Positions 9,174-18,554 of a stretch of 64,000 nucleotides of DNA are shown piece by piece (position 1 is the stretch's first letter; every line of letters starts with the position of its first letter). The translations under genes were made by a program, and so were the position numbers. This DNA is from Cladocopium goreaui (taxonomy: Eukaryota; Sar; Dinophyceae; Suessiales; Symbiodiniaceae): NCBI GenBank assembly GCA_947184155.2, contig CAMXCT020003200.1, forward strand, positions 1-64,000, in the 5' to 3' direction. Below the pieces are notes generated by a model. The model did no database searches. It saw only the letters and a list, made by a program, of their open reading frames with translations, and had not been told where the DNA came from.

Positions 9174-11137
9174 ATTTCCAGTCGCCGTTGCAGCGCTTCC
9201 AGCAGAGGGAGGATTGGGGCACTGGGGAGCTGGAGGCTCGCATGCTGACCGCAGAAAACAATGGCAGGATCGCAAGTCTTGGGCCAAGGTGTATGGTCAT
9301 TGCTGTTGTTGGGGGCTTCCACCGGTGTCCAAAGGCTCTGGAGAAGCAACACCTGCAGCTTGGTAAGGCTTCTGTTTTGCGGGACATGCGGCTTGGCGAT
9401 TATTTTACTCCCTCTAACAAAATCGCAGCCTGTGGGGTGTGTCCATAACGGTGGTGCCTCGTCGACTCCTATGAGCGACACAGCAAGCGGTTGCAGCCCT
9501 TTGCTTAGCCACTGTTGGAGTTGGTGTCCTAGGCCTACTTTACTCCCATGGAAGGCGTGCACTATTGGCGGCAGGCTATACCCTATGGTTAACTCCTTGC
9601 TTTGGAACAATTTGTCTCCTGGAAGACAGAGTATGGGGAAGTCGGCTGGGAAAACTGACAGAGGGGAGAGTGCACCTTGTTCGAAAATGGGGCGTGCCCA
9701 GGTAAGGAATGGCGGGGTCCGCTCGACAAAGTCCGGTCTAAGGTATCGGCCATCCCCGTGACGTGGCCATTCTCCTCGCTCCGGGATGGGGAATGCAATG
9801 GCTCCCGCCCATTCGCCCAACATTGCCCATGCATGTGTCCAGTCAAGTGGGGTTCTAGCCCTACAGCCAAGTAGGGGGGTGAGAAGCAGTCCTCCCCTCA
9901 TTGCTTCCGCAGGGTCTTCTGGCACAGCGGTTGTAGCTAGGAAACTGGCTCTGCTATCCTGGAGTGCGGTAACCCAGTCATCTGCTGTGCGATTGGCAGG
10001 GTGGGCTATTCGTCGTGCCTTTGGGGCGGGTGCAGCACTCGGAGAGGAGCTTTGGGCAGGGGCTGATGGCATGCATGCTTCCGAGGTTGCTTGGGCCATT
10101 TCTACATCAGTTGCCTCGGTCGGGATGTGCCCTGTCACAATGATCAAGCCGGCATTAAGTTCAGCTTTGGCTTCTGTGGCAAGGAGTACTGCTGGAGGGC
10201 ACTGGTTAGAGCTGGCCATTGTGTTATGTTGCATTGCTGCGGCTCTGCTTGCCTTATCCGTCATGAGATTGACTAGCTCGGCTATTTCGAACAATGAGGT
10301 CGGCACGCAGTCAGAGTCGATGAGAGCAAAATTCACAGTGGGGAACATTAAACACAGCGCCTCCAGAGCTGCAGCACCAGCCCAGGTATAATGGACCTGA
10401 TGCAAACCTGTGTCAGCATGAATGGGAAAATGGATCGCAGTAGTTTTCTCCCGGTAAGGGCCAGTCACTGTACATCGGCCTTTGATCCAGGGTGCGAAAT
10501 GCGGCCAGTAGGCTGGAGGATCAGTGCCTGACAGTTTGCGGTTGTCCACATAAACATAGACGGTGGCATACTGAGGTAACCATGAGAGATTATCTGTTAT
10601 CCACTGGAAGAGCGTTCTATGATGGACCTGGCTGGCTGCGGGGCGTTGGATGCCGTTCCCTTCGTCCACCATGAGTGCAGGGTATGTCAGGGGTGACCGG
10701 GGCATTCGACAGGAGCCGACATCGTCCCATTTCCACCTCTGTTTTATGTCGTCCATGCCGAGCGGGGTCTCAACTTCTTTTTGCGAGAGGAACAGTTGGT
10801 CAAGCTGGTGGCTTAACTGTGTGACCTCTTGGACATTCAAGAAATCGATAGGTGCGGCAATTTCCCACTTCTCCTTCGGGGGAGGCTCAGTCCCTTGTTG
10901 GAAATACGGAACGTCATCATCTGTCTCGAGGGCGTCAAAGTATTCTGTATCACTGTGCATTGACACATCCTCGACTGTGTTATCTGGGGCGGTTGGCTCT
11001 GCTGGTTCGATGTCTGTCTCCGAGTCATCAGGGTCAGGCGACGTCAAGGAAATGAACCTATTTGGTGTCATAAGCTGTTGCAGCATGTTGACGCCAGCTT
11101 GACCCTGAACAACCGGTGCCCGGGTGTCAGGTGCCAA
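9152..11137 (-). CDS. Unknown protein with DSD glycosyltransferase-like motif (ORF2)
   Basis: 661 codons open from 11137; the first ATGs are at about 11086 and 11071 (MLQQLMTPNRF). The N-terminus is acidic and Ser/Thr-rich (about 30-75), followed by a globular region containing VNFALIDSDCVPTSLFEIAE (about 269-288). A hydrophobic strand ending in D-S-D plus downstream Pro resembles the DxD metal/nucleotide-sugar site of GT-A glycosyltransferases; this is motif-level evidence only. A linker rich in Ala, Ser and Pro follows, then a second globular part (about 400-640) with many Trp and Pro. The stop (TAG, 9152-9154) lies inside the start of the open part of ORF3, in a different frame, so the two may be one polyprotein joined by a -1 shift or separated by an indel. 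Confidence 0.55.
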   Translation of the reverse strand: MAPDTRAPVVQGQAGVNMLQQLMTPNRFISLTSPDPDDSETDIEPAEPTAPDNTVEDVSMHSDTEYFDALETDDDVPYFQQGTEPPPKEKWEIAAPIDFLNVQEVTQLSHQLDQLFLSQKEVETPLGMDDIKQRWKWDDVGSCRMPRSPLTYPALMVDEGNGIQRPAASQVHHRTLFQWITDNLSWLPQYATVYVYVDNRKLSGTDPPAYWPHFAPWIKGRCTVTGPYREKTTAIHFPIHADTGLHQVHYTWAGAAALEALCLMFPTVNFALIDSDCVPTSLFEIAELVNLMTDKASRAAAMQHNTMASSNQCPPAVLLATEAKAELNAGLIIVTGHIPTEATDVEMAQATSEACMPSAPAQSSSPSAAPAPKARRIAHPANRTADDWVTALQDSRASFLATTAVPEDPAEAMRGGLLLTPLLGCRARTPLDWTHAWAMLGEWAGAIAFPIPERGEWPRHGDGRYLRPDFVERTPPFLTWARPIFEQGALSPLSVFPADFPILCLPGDKLFQSKELTIGYSLPPIVHAFHGSKVGLGHQLQQWLSKGLQPLAVSLIGVDEAPPLWTHPTGCDFVRGSKIIAKPHVPQNRSLTKLQVLLLQSLWTPVEAPNNSNDHTPWPKTCDPAIVFCGQHASLQLPSAPILPLLEALQRRLEIDPATQN

Positions 11138-11730
11138 GTGACTAGCCGAAGATAGTGAATGCTATACGGGCAGCGAGTGCAAAAGTATATCAACAGGATT
11201 GGCTAGGCTAAGGAAGCCCTGAACACCCGGCACCCGGGGTCAGGGTTCCCCCTTGCAGGGCCAATGCGTTGGTGGTGAACCAGGTAGGAAACAAAACAAT
11301 CAGGGTTTGTCTTACACCTTAGTGTGCGAATTGATATCAGATGGCTGACCTAGCTATGAAAACTAGTGGAGCCACAAAAGCTGCAGTGCGAACAATTGAG
11401 CCACTAACAGTTTATGCAACCTACTTACCCAAAGTACATGTTAGTTCGACAGACGTTGAGGTGACCAACGGTGACAGGACCTGGGACACACACCTAGCAT
11501 AGAAACTTAGCAGACAGTCCAAACGAATTGAAAAACCCATAAATCCCTTGCCCCAGTTTATGGGGGTCATACTTAAGTGGGTACTCTCCCTTACGGTAGG
11601 TTTGGGGGGTATTAGCCTGGCACGCAGCTGCTTTTCTCTTGGCGCATCTACGGAGTAGGCGGCATTAGAAATGGCACTGAGCAGGTGATTTCACACAGTC
11701 AGGTGCACACAGTGCTAGCTGTCTGTACGG
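11138..11730 (-). other. Non-coding spacer between ORF1 and ORF2 of the multi-ORF element
   Basis: About 590 bases without a credible coding frame. It contains short repeated words (CCCGGCACCCGGGG at about 11227-11240 is near-palindromic) and a purine/pyrimidine-mixed segment with GTTTATGGGGG. It presumably carries expression signals for the downstream ORF2/ORF3, but no promoter consensus is identifiable; dinoflagellate promoters lack a reliable consensus. Confidence 0.4.
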
Positions 11731-13302
11731 TCAGTCAATGATTTCCATTTCCATGTCTGCAACAGGAGAGGGTTGCGGAGTGCCTGGTGAGTGGTCATCT
11801 TGCATTCTTTTAAGGCGCTTTCTAATGCGAGTAAGGTGCTCGCGGGCATTGAGGAGTCGCGTTTCATAGGAGGCCACTCTTTCACAGGCTGTCTTTTCCA
11901 TGTTCTGCAACGTTGGGATGTCCGCTGCGGCGAGGTCGACGTCCTGCATGGAGTCACTGGCGGGCTCAGGGCTGCTAGCACCAGCAGTGTCAGTTGCTTG
12001 AGTCTCTGGCGATGCTTTGGGTGTATTTGCACGCGACGATTCTTCTGTTGATGTGTCGTCGTGGGCTGCGAGCTGTTCCGGAGGTTGTTGTTGCTCATCA
12101 TCTTTGCTGTGAGTTGCAGAGTGAGAGTCAGAGGATAACACGCCGGTACCCGGGGTATCCGTTTGCGCTTTGTTCGCAGGAAGGGCCGACGGTGGGCCTG
12201 GTCTTCTGTGAAATAATGATTGTGCACTGATTTTGTCAGGTGGCTTGCTTTGCTGCGGGGTTAGAGCTTCTGCCACCACGCCTGTACTGGGATTGGACGA
12301 TGCGGCGGTTGCTGTATTGTCTGTACTTTGTTGACTTGCGGCCAGCAAATTGGCTGGTTTGTGGGTCTGTCTGGTCGCCGCTGGTCGGCTATCTGCCAAC
12401 GTTTGTTGGTTTGCTTGATGAATAATAGACTGCAATTCCATGTATTGCCGCTCTCGGTCAGCCACTTGCTGTGGCGTGCTCTGAATACATTTAGGGTCCT
12501 GTGGAGCATCTGCTTGCATTTTTTGTACTGGCTGTTTTGCTGCGGATCGCTCCGTCCACCTGGTCGGTAGCGGCGGAGGCGGAGGCAGTGCCCGTTTCGC
12601 ATGTTGTGAAGACTTATGTTGGTCAATGCGTGGCTGAAGTTCAGCTCGCAGTTCCTGCGGGTACGGCTCTCCGGTCTCAGCTAACCACTGTATGGTTTCG
12701 TCATGCATCCACAGGGTGGTTCTCCACAATGGGATGGTATTGTCTTCATTGACCCAGAACAATGGCTTAGGCGGCAGCAACTCATGGGCTTCTACTATCA
12801 AAGGCAGCAGGAAGGCTAATCTTTTTTGATCATGGAAAATCATTGCTCCGTTCGGGTGAACTTTCAGGTGAGTATGGTTCCACACAAACGGTTGCACAAC
12901 ACGCATGGTGTGAGCGTCGCGATTAAAGATGGATAGTCGGACTTGGGCATACGGTGGTGCAGCACCGTAGACTTTTCCATCCCAGGGTGGTTCAAGAAAG
13001 CCCCACCGCTCTTTTCGGCCGTAATTAACGGTATCCCAGAAGGCAGGGTCAAACTCTTTCTCAAGGGCGTCGGCAAGGGTCGAAAAGATAATCCATGGCA
13101 CCTCGTCGATATGCAAGTGGTATTCTACCAACGTGAAATTATATGTTGTCTGGCAATCTCCTACCCATATTGTGCCCCTCACTGCAAGAAAGCGAACGCT
13201 GCTGGCTGCTGGCATGTCCCAATTCATTTCAGCCGATATGTCCAGTAGGTGTTGATCAGAAACACTGATTTGGCCAGACGGGAAAGGGTTTTGCCTCGGC
13301 AT
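11731..13302 (-). CDS. Unknown protein with globular head and proline/serine-rich tail (ORF1)
   Basis: 523 residues from ATG 13302. Residues 1-220 look globular, with aromatic-rich strands (FLAVRGTIWVGDCQTTYNFT, PWIIFSTLADALEKEFDPAFW, KPLFWVNEDNTIPLWRT). Residues about 235-460 are low complexity with poly-Pro, Gln, Ser, Thr and Ala. The last 60 residues form a charged helical segment (CERVASYETRLLNAREHLTR) compatible with a coiled coil. This head-linker-coil layout is common in structural or Gag-like proteins, but no family match is claimed. It is the first frame in the minus-strand series. Confidence 0.5.
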   Translation of the reverse strand: MPRQNPFPSGQISVSDQHLLDISAEMNWDMPAASSVRFLAVRGTIWVGDCQTTYNFTLVEYHLHIDEVPWIIFSTLADALEKEFDPAFWDTVNYGRKERWGFLEPPWDGKVYGAAPPYAQVRLSIFNRDAHTMRVVQPFVWNHTHLKVHPNGAMIFHDQKRLAFLLPLIVEAHELLPPKPLFWVNEDNTIPLWRTTLWMHDETIQWLAETGEPYPQELRAELQPRIDQHKSSQHAKRALPPPPPLPTRWTERSAAKQPVQKMQADAPQDPKCIQSTPQQVADRERQYMELQSIIHQANQQTLADSRPAATRQTHKPANLLAASQQSTDNTATAASSNPSTGVVAEALTPQQSKPPDKISAQSLFHRRPGPPSALPANKAQTDTPGTGVLSSDSHSATHSKDDEQQQPPEQLAAHDDTSTEESSRANTPKASPETQATDTAGASSPEPASDSMQDVDLAAADIPTLQNMEKTACERVASYETRLLNAREHLTRIRKRLKRMQDDHSPGTPQPSPVADMEMEIID

Positions 13303-15050
13303 ACCAACAACAGGTACCCTGCAGTGGCAGCACTCTCCGAAGTGGAGGCAATTGCACGGCGTCTAGTAAGACCAAACGACAGGAACCACTCGCAATTGCG
13401 TGGCAGCGGCCAAACAACGAAAGGCGGGCAGCGGCCAAACAACGAGGACCCCATGTCGGCTTGAAAGTATGAACGGGCGAGCAAATTAGAAGTTGGATAA
13501 AAATGAGGATCCAGTCAACCCTGGCTTATGCAGGTGTGGTGTCCTCACAGTTCGAACCAATGGCTGCTGACGGAGACAGTGAGTCATGTTCGGTCCAGGC
13601 AGAGTGAACAAAATGCCAGACACTGCAACAGTAGGAAATATGTGCAACATATGACCGGTGACAGGATTGGAGGGACGGTTCATTGTGGTTCAGGAGTAGA
13701 TTCATGACATAGGAGGGAGTAGCGAGGGGCAGGGCAAGTGGTGGGGCCGTAGCACATGACAGACGGGGGTGGCTATCTGTGTAAGATATGCTAGAAGAGA
13801 TGGACACTGAGGAGCATCATCAGCAAGGAGTACACATTATTGAGAGTATAGATAGCAGTCGGGAGATTGGGAAGAGGGTGGCAGTCATGAGGGCATGAAC
13901 CATGTGAGATGAGGACCTGGTAGGGTGAAAACGGAGCTGAGCCCTCACCATTACCCAAGGTGCCCTTGGGAACAGTAGAGGAATAACAGACACATGTGTC
14001 ATGTTCCTACCGATGTGAGGGGCACAGCAGGGGGTGAGGGCATGCGGGACGACTCAGATAGATGATGGAGTGCTGGAAAACCCTATGTCATCAAACCCTG
14101 TGTCGTCCAGGGCATTCATAGTTCCATCCAACTGGTACTGCAATCTCATGGTCAAAAGTTTGACAGGATGGACAAAGAAAGATCTGCTGGAGTAAGGCAC
14201 GAACGTGGTCAGCAGTTGCGCTAGTGGGCTTGCTGACCAAGGAGAGCTTCACAGCTACATGCCGCCATCTAGATGGGGCGAGGCAAAGGCTATTTCAGCG
14301 CTACTTCAGTACAGGACACTAAGATAGCACCGGCTTGGACCAGTATACCGCATTGTAGTGTAGTAGTTAGACTCGCCATTACCCAAGGTACCCATGGGAA
14401 CAGCAGCTGTCCTTAACTGCGAGCATTCAAGGCTCTGTCAAGCTCTGAGCATGAGGTGCAATGGGCGGCGAGAGTTCTATCTACCGAAACTCGGCGGCCC
14501 TGGATGTCCCACCGGCTCAACTACCCTGCACGAGGGAGGCGTCATCGTGGTATTTCTCTGTCCTCTAAGGGCAAAATGTTGCACACGTTGCTTCACGATG
14601 TCTGTTGCACACGCTGCCTTGTCATTGTCCAGTAGCAGAGGTCCTGCATGGTATCGCCAGGTTACCAAGAGGCAAATTAGTCGGCAATCGATTTGTTGAG
14701 CTTTGTAACTAGACAAGGAAACAGGCCATGATAGCTACTGGCAAGACGCTTGCTGGAGCTGTGTTACCAGAGATTAGGAAGCACCAGTCTTTCCTGCAGC
14801 TGTTGGCAGCATGTCTGAAGGGTTCATTGACTTCTGCAAGTTATTGCATAATTATTAAACAATTAACTGGTCACTCATTACTACCACGAGGCCCGCAATC
14901 AATACTCTCCAAATGGATATGTTCGAAACCAAAAATAATAACATTGAGGTCATGCAGTAAAGGATAATCATCGGGCACTAAAGGGGGCTAGGAAAAACTG
15001 CATGTTCAACGTCTTCCCTTTGGACAGATAGTGATTTCGATTCTACTCTA
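13303..15050 (-). other. Non-coding upstream region of the multi-ORF element
   Basis: About 1.7 kb with no convincing coding frame on either strand. It contains a dispersed pair of ~32-bp repeats (13946-13978 and 14374-14405) with internal dyad symmetry, and a short direct duplication GGCAGCGGCCAAACAACGA at about 13402 and 13427. It lies upstream of ORF1 in minus-strand sense and may be a leader or terminal region. The boundary to the satellite region at about 15050 is uncertain. Confidence 0.35.
13946..14405. repeat. Pair of ~32-bp repeats with dyad symmetry
   Basis: Copy 1 (13946-13978) reads CCATTACCCAAGGTGCCCTT followed by GGGAACAGTAG. Copy 2 (14374-14405) reads CCATTACCCAAGGTACCCAT followed by GGGAACAGCAG. 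Each has an internal near-palindrome, CCCAAGG...CCTTGGG in copy 1. The sequence between them is not repeated. Confidence 0.6.
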
Positions 15051-15244
15051 AGGCTGCTTGGCCTGGGGGCGGGGCTGACCGCGCTCTCCTCTCGCCAGTG
15101 GACACCCGTGGGGGTCTACTTGGCTCGGGAGGAGCGGTGTCTTCCTTGTGGCGGCTCTGTCTGAGTCGCTGCTTGCGCCTGTTGAGCTGCTTGTACACTG
15201 TACATCCTCTCACCAAACTTTCATACCCCCGCCCTCCCCCTCCG

Positions 15245-15350
15245 TTCCCTCCTTCGGCAAAGGCTTGAGGTACCTTCGAAGTCTTCGACGAAGACCCCTT
15301 AAGGTACCTTCGAAGGCTTCGAAGCCGCGTTAAGGCACGTTCGTCGAAGG
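15245..15350. repeat. Palindrome-rich array, short copy
   Basis: A short run of stacked dyad words GGTACC, TTCGAA and CTTAAG (for example TTAAGGTACCTTCGAAGGCT). It matches 37417-37515 nearly base for base, including the flanking CTTCGGCAAAGGCTTGAGG, so it is a dispersed copy of the unit that forms the arrays at 37 and 39 kb. Confidence 0.75.
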
Positions 15351-15715
15351 CATGATCTAAAATCTAATTCGCTTGCCATGATCTAAAAACTCTTTATTTG
15401 AAACTTCCACCCTCTTCTTGCCTTCCACAGTGCCATGATCTAAATTCTACCTCTTTATTTTTTTTGTGGTCGGCGCCCGTTGCCTTTCGGCGTCGCACTT
15501 GAGACTTCCGAGTGGACTAGCAGGGATTCGAACAACCACCGGCAGTCTGTCAGTGCTGGCAAGACCAACGCCATACCAACTGAGCTATCGGGTCGCCTTC
15601 TAAATTCTAACTCTTTATTAAAATTTCCTCCCTTGCCTTCCACAATGCAATGATCTAAAATCGAACTCTTTATTTAAACTTCTCCCCTTGCCTTCCACAA
15701 TGCCATGATCTAAAT
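15350..15715. repeat. ~55-bp minisatellite (GATCTAAA family), short array
   Basis: Several degenerate copies of a unit containing TTGCCTTCCACAATGCCATG, then ATCTAAA, AACTCTTTATTTAAA and a C-rich tract. The same unit builds the long arrays at 35.9-37.0 and 37.5-39.1 kb. The copy at about 15440-15620 is interrupted by a SINE. Confidence 0.85.
15460..15599 (-). mobile_element. tRNA-derived SINE with target-site duplications
   Basis: On the minus strand a tRNA-like head (15594-15515) carries an A-box region TAGCTCAGTTGGTA and a B-box-like TGTTCGAATCCC. A ~55-base body follows, ending in a short A-run (poly-T 15460-15465 on the plus strand). It is flanked by a 20-bp duplication, CTAAATTCTAMCTCTTTATT, at 15440-15459 and 15600-15619 (one mismatch). 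The paralogous minisatellite unit at about 37620 has the same 20 bases once, giving an empty site. Acceptor-stem pairing is poor, so this is a SINE head and not a functional tRNA gene. Mobilisation would need a LINE-type machinery in trans. Confidence 0.88.
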
Positions 15716-15945
15716 AAGCTAAACCTGCAAACGCTCAGATTTGTGCGCCAACATAAAACAGGGACCCTAACGCAGACATTTCGTCGTAAACGTTACCGTC
15801 TCCGGAAAACGTCAAAAACACAAAACCGAAAAAGGTTCAAACATCAAACTGCAAATGCAACGACTGGAAAAAGCATGTCCCAGCAGCGCATCCTTTTTCC
15901 TAACACGAATGGAGGATTCAGATGGCCTCGTTAAGGCGCCAAAAA
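15714..15945 (+). repeat. Dispersed segment paralogous to 35438-35705
   Basis: The segment starting AACCTGCAAACGCTCAGATT and ending around GGAGGATTCAGAT is nearly identical at 35438-35705, where it carries an extra ~60 bases. In both places it abuts the minisatellite/palindrome landscape, on opposite sides of the LTR element. No coding capacity is evident. Confidence 0.8.
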
Positions 15946-16210
15946 CACATAGGTCTTGAAACATAGTGTTCTGAGACAAAGTAGGGGGGGCGGGGGGCAC
16001 AAAAAACGATTCGCGCAAGAAAAAATGTTCCCAGCCACCCTCCCGTTAGAGGTATTGAACTTAAAATGGCCACCATTGGCATTTAAATTCAAAGACACCG
16101 TAAATTGTTCTGAAGATATTTCTTAAACCTAAACAGAACAGCAAAAAGAGTAGGGGAAAAATATAAAGGTGAACATAGTCACAACATGTACAAAAAGAAC
16201 ATGTACAACT
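15946..16210. other. Non-coding sequence left of the LTR element
   Basis: About 265 bases, AT-rich, with a G-run and no recognisable gene. It ends at the target-site duplication TGCCG (16211-16215). Confidence 0.5.
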
Positions 16211-16215
16211 TGCCG

Positions 16216-17799
16216 TATGGAAATTTGACACCCTGTGTGAGCACCCTTTGGGTAAGGGTGAAGCGACATGCCATCATCATTGGTTGTATAGTTATGCACA
16301 GAGGATATGTGGAAGGTTACTGCAAGAAGTCATGGAGGATTGGTAGACAACACTCCGCTTATTGCGGAAGGAATCTTGTATGTGACCATCCTGTGTCACA
16401 ATATTCTATTGGCCTTCGGACTTGTCATTTCTGACATCAGGATGATGTCATTGATCAGTGTTGACCAGTGATTGTGGTATATGAATCAGTTCCACATCTT
16501 ATTCTGGATTCGACTTGAGTCTGGTACGGCTTATTGCCTGGACTGAAAATACCTACATTGGTTTGACATTGGAATTGTTTATTATGTCTTCGACGCTGAG
16601 AAGCTCATTCTCTCCAAGTGATGAGAACACAGCAAGAGTTTAAGCTAGCTGGAAATATCTGATGGAGAGAACCTATTATGCTTTGAACTTTGACCTTGAG
16701 ATGCATTGGCATTGTGAGGACAATGGCCATATTTGGGCATCTTATTTGTCTGAGAGTTTTGTGATGAGATGTTTTGGTATTGTGAGGACAATACCTACAT
16801 CATCGTCATCGTGGCCTATGGATCATGCACTTGATCTTATGGTGTGCTCTTTATCGTTCCTGAGATGACTTTGATTATCTCTATGAGGACGACATTGTTT
16901 TGACACAACTTTGATCTACACTGTGGATTAGCTATTACAGTGGTCGAAAGACTTCAGCGATACAACTGTATTTGGCTGACCTACATTGACAATGTCGAAC
17001 AGAACATTCTATTCTACATTGAGGTTGGAAGCTGTGAGATGCTATCTCTATGTGGAAGACTGATTTGGAGAAGAAACTTTGTGTCCTGACTGTGTTTTGT
17101 ATCCAGAAGAAGGTTGTACAGACACCTTGTGTGAATCACTTCGTTCTTGAGAAGTTAGTCAGCTTATGACTATTGAGCTGGTTATTCACGTTTGGATGAG
17201 AACCAGTTTGTTTTGAGAACTTTTGGAAGTGTTTCGATGGTTTTGAATTCATCTGGTGAAATTGAGTTTTGTAGACTTCTAGCAGCTGTAATAGTTTCAA
17301 CAAACCTTTATTTGAAGAACTTGAGGTTTGTTAACTGGAAATCTGAAATCGAGTTTACCAGTTGAGACATCGGCTCGAAGGACTGGTGTCAGAAGTTCAT
17401 TTAATGAACAGAAGCTGCTGTGTCACATAACTTGACATAAGACAGACCAACAGAGGGAACTCGATCGTCTTTCTTCCCTTGTTGTGTTTTGTTTGTTTGC
17501 TTGTTGTGTTTTGTTTGTTTGCTTGTTGTGTTTTGTTTGTTTGCTTGTTGTGTTTTCCTTTGACCGATCGTGTTGCGTCTGGAGCGAAAAGAAGGAGCTT
17601 GACGTCAGCATGTGGGAGTCGAGGGAGAAACATTCCTTTTGACACGGTATTGCTTTAGTTTAATTAGTTTAGGGACTTACGCGCTGCGCTTGTGTTTGGT
17701 GTGCGTGGTTGACGTACGCGTTTGCCCGCGTAGTTCTGTAGGAATTTTGGAAGAAGCGTTGGATCTGACCGTGGATCTGTGCACGGCGCTTTTTCTACA
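16216..17799 (+). repeat. 5' LTR
   Basis: Direct repeat of 33558-35154, with identity very high by eye apart from a few substitutions and small indels. It contains a 22-bp tandem array (17484-17555) also present in the other LTR. No protein-coding frame within it is convincing. Promoter and polyadenylation signals are expected here from LTR biology but cannot be pinpointed. Confidence 0.93.
17484..17555 (+). repeat. 22-bp tandem repeat inside the 5' LTR
   Basis: The unit TTGTTGTGTTTTGTTTGTTTGC is reiterated a little over three times. The same array occurs at about 34834-34908 in the 3' LTR, so it predates the insertion. Confidence 0.85.
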
Positions 17800-17811
17800 T
17801 GGTAGCGGAGC
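17800..17811 (+). promoter_or_regulatory. Primer-binding site
   Basis: TGGTAGCGGAGC begins at the first base after the 5' LTR and is absent after the 3' LTR. It starts with TGG, complementary to a tRNA CCA end, as expected for minus-strand priming by a tRNA whose 3' end reads GCTCCGCTACCA. The tRNA identity was not established. Confidence 0.75.
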
Positions 17812-18141
17812 TCTACGGAGCTACCCACACCATTCTCCGCTGACCCTTGTTGCAGTGTGCTAAGGACGCCATCTAAGGTGAAGCTGAGATCGTTTATACT
17901 GAGCTCCTGGATTTTCGCGAGATCTGTGTTGAGCTTGTACTGAGGTTCTGAGGTGATCACTAGGTTGGTACATTGCGGATGTAAAGTCAAGGGCATCGAA
18001 GAGCTTGAGTATTCTTGATTCAGATGAGACGTGTGTTTTTTGTTTCACTTGTGTGGCATGTTGACTGTGAGGTCATTGGTTGAAGGTGACTTGTCAAGTG
18101 ATTGCCAGAGATGACATGTTTTGGAATGCTTAGAGCATCTC

Positions 18142-18440
18142 GACAGGCTGAGGTTGGGAGTAAGTCCTGGAGACACAAGTGAGGTGTTTGGACAGTGAAG
18201 GCTCCGACAACCTGCCTGGAGATGAGCATTGAGAATGTCCGGATAGGCTGAGGTTGGGAGTAGGTCCTGGAGACACAAGTGAGGTGTTTGGACAGTGAAG
18301 ACTCCGACAACCTGCCTTGAGGTGAGTTAAATAGAGAGAAGTCTGTATGTTGACTTGGATGACAGGCTGAGGTTTGGAGTAGATCCTTGAGACACGTTAG
18401 ATGTTTGGACAAGCGAGAACCCCGACCATTTGTCTGGTTT
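18142..18440 (+). repeat. Three degenerate ~100-120-bp tandem units in LTR-element leader
   Basis: Units start near 18142, 18242 and 18361. Each begins GACAGGCTGAGGTT or close to it, continues with TCCTGGAGACACAAGTGAGG and TGTTTGGACA, and ends with CGACAACCTGCC or similar. They lie in the 5' untranslated part of the LTR element. Confidence 0.75.
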
Positions 18441-18554
18441 CCAGGCAAGTTGTCGGAGTTCTTGAGTGTGTAAGGTTTGAGAAATTACTGGAGTGTGGTT
18501 GGAACTGTAGCGTTTGAGCTCAAGGAAAGTATTGCCACGTAGTCTATACCAGGA

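Larger units (their letters stand above)
2554..15050 (-). mobile_element. Multi-ORF repetitive element (hydrolase-helicase element), copy 1
   Basis: Five long intron-less frames lie on one strand in close succession (13302-11731, 11137-9152, 9173-4539, 4470-3907, 3501-3046). They have similar composition and no trace of spliceosomal introns, unlike ordinary dinoflagellate genes. Part of the non-coding spacer and the putative left terminus reappear at 51.2-52.3 kb beside smaller frames of similar character, so this is a repeated unit and not a unique host locus. No reverse transcriptase, integrase, tyrosine recombinase or HUH nuclease was recognised, and neither end has been proven. The right limit given (about 15050) is only where satellite-type sequence starts. 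It could be a DNA transposon of unknown type, an integrated virus-like replicon, or a passenger-rich non-autonomous element. Confidence 0.5.

Noticed and set aside
14394..14699. A plus-strand 101-residue frame opposite the multi-ORF element leader
   Set aside because: No domain, Cys/Ser-rich composition typical of random frames, and a competing open frame on the other strand.
15515..15594. Functional tRNA gene
   Set aside because: A and B boxes are present, but acceptor and anticodon stems pair poorly. The unit has an A-tail and target duplications, so it is a SINE.
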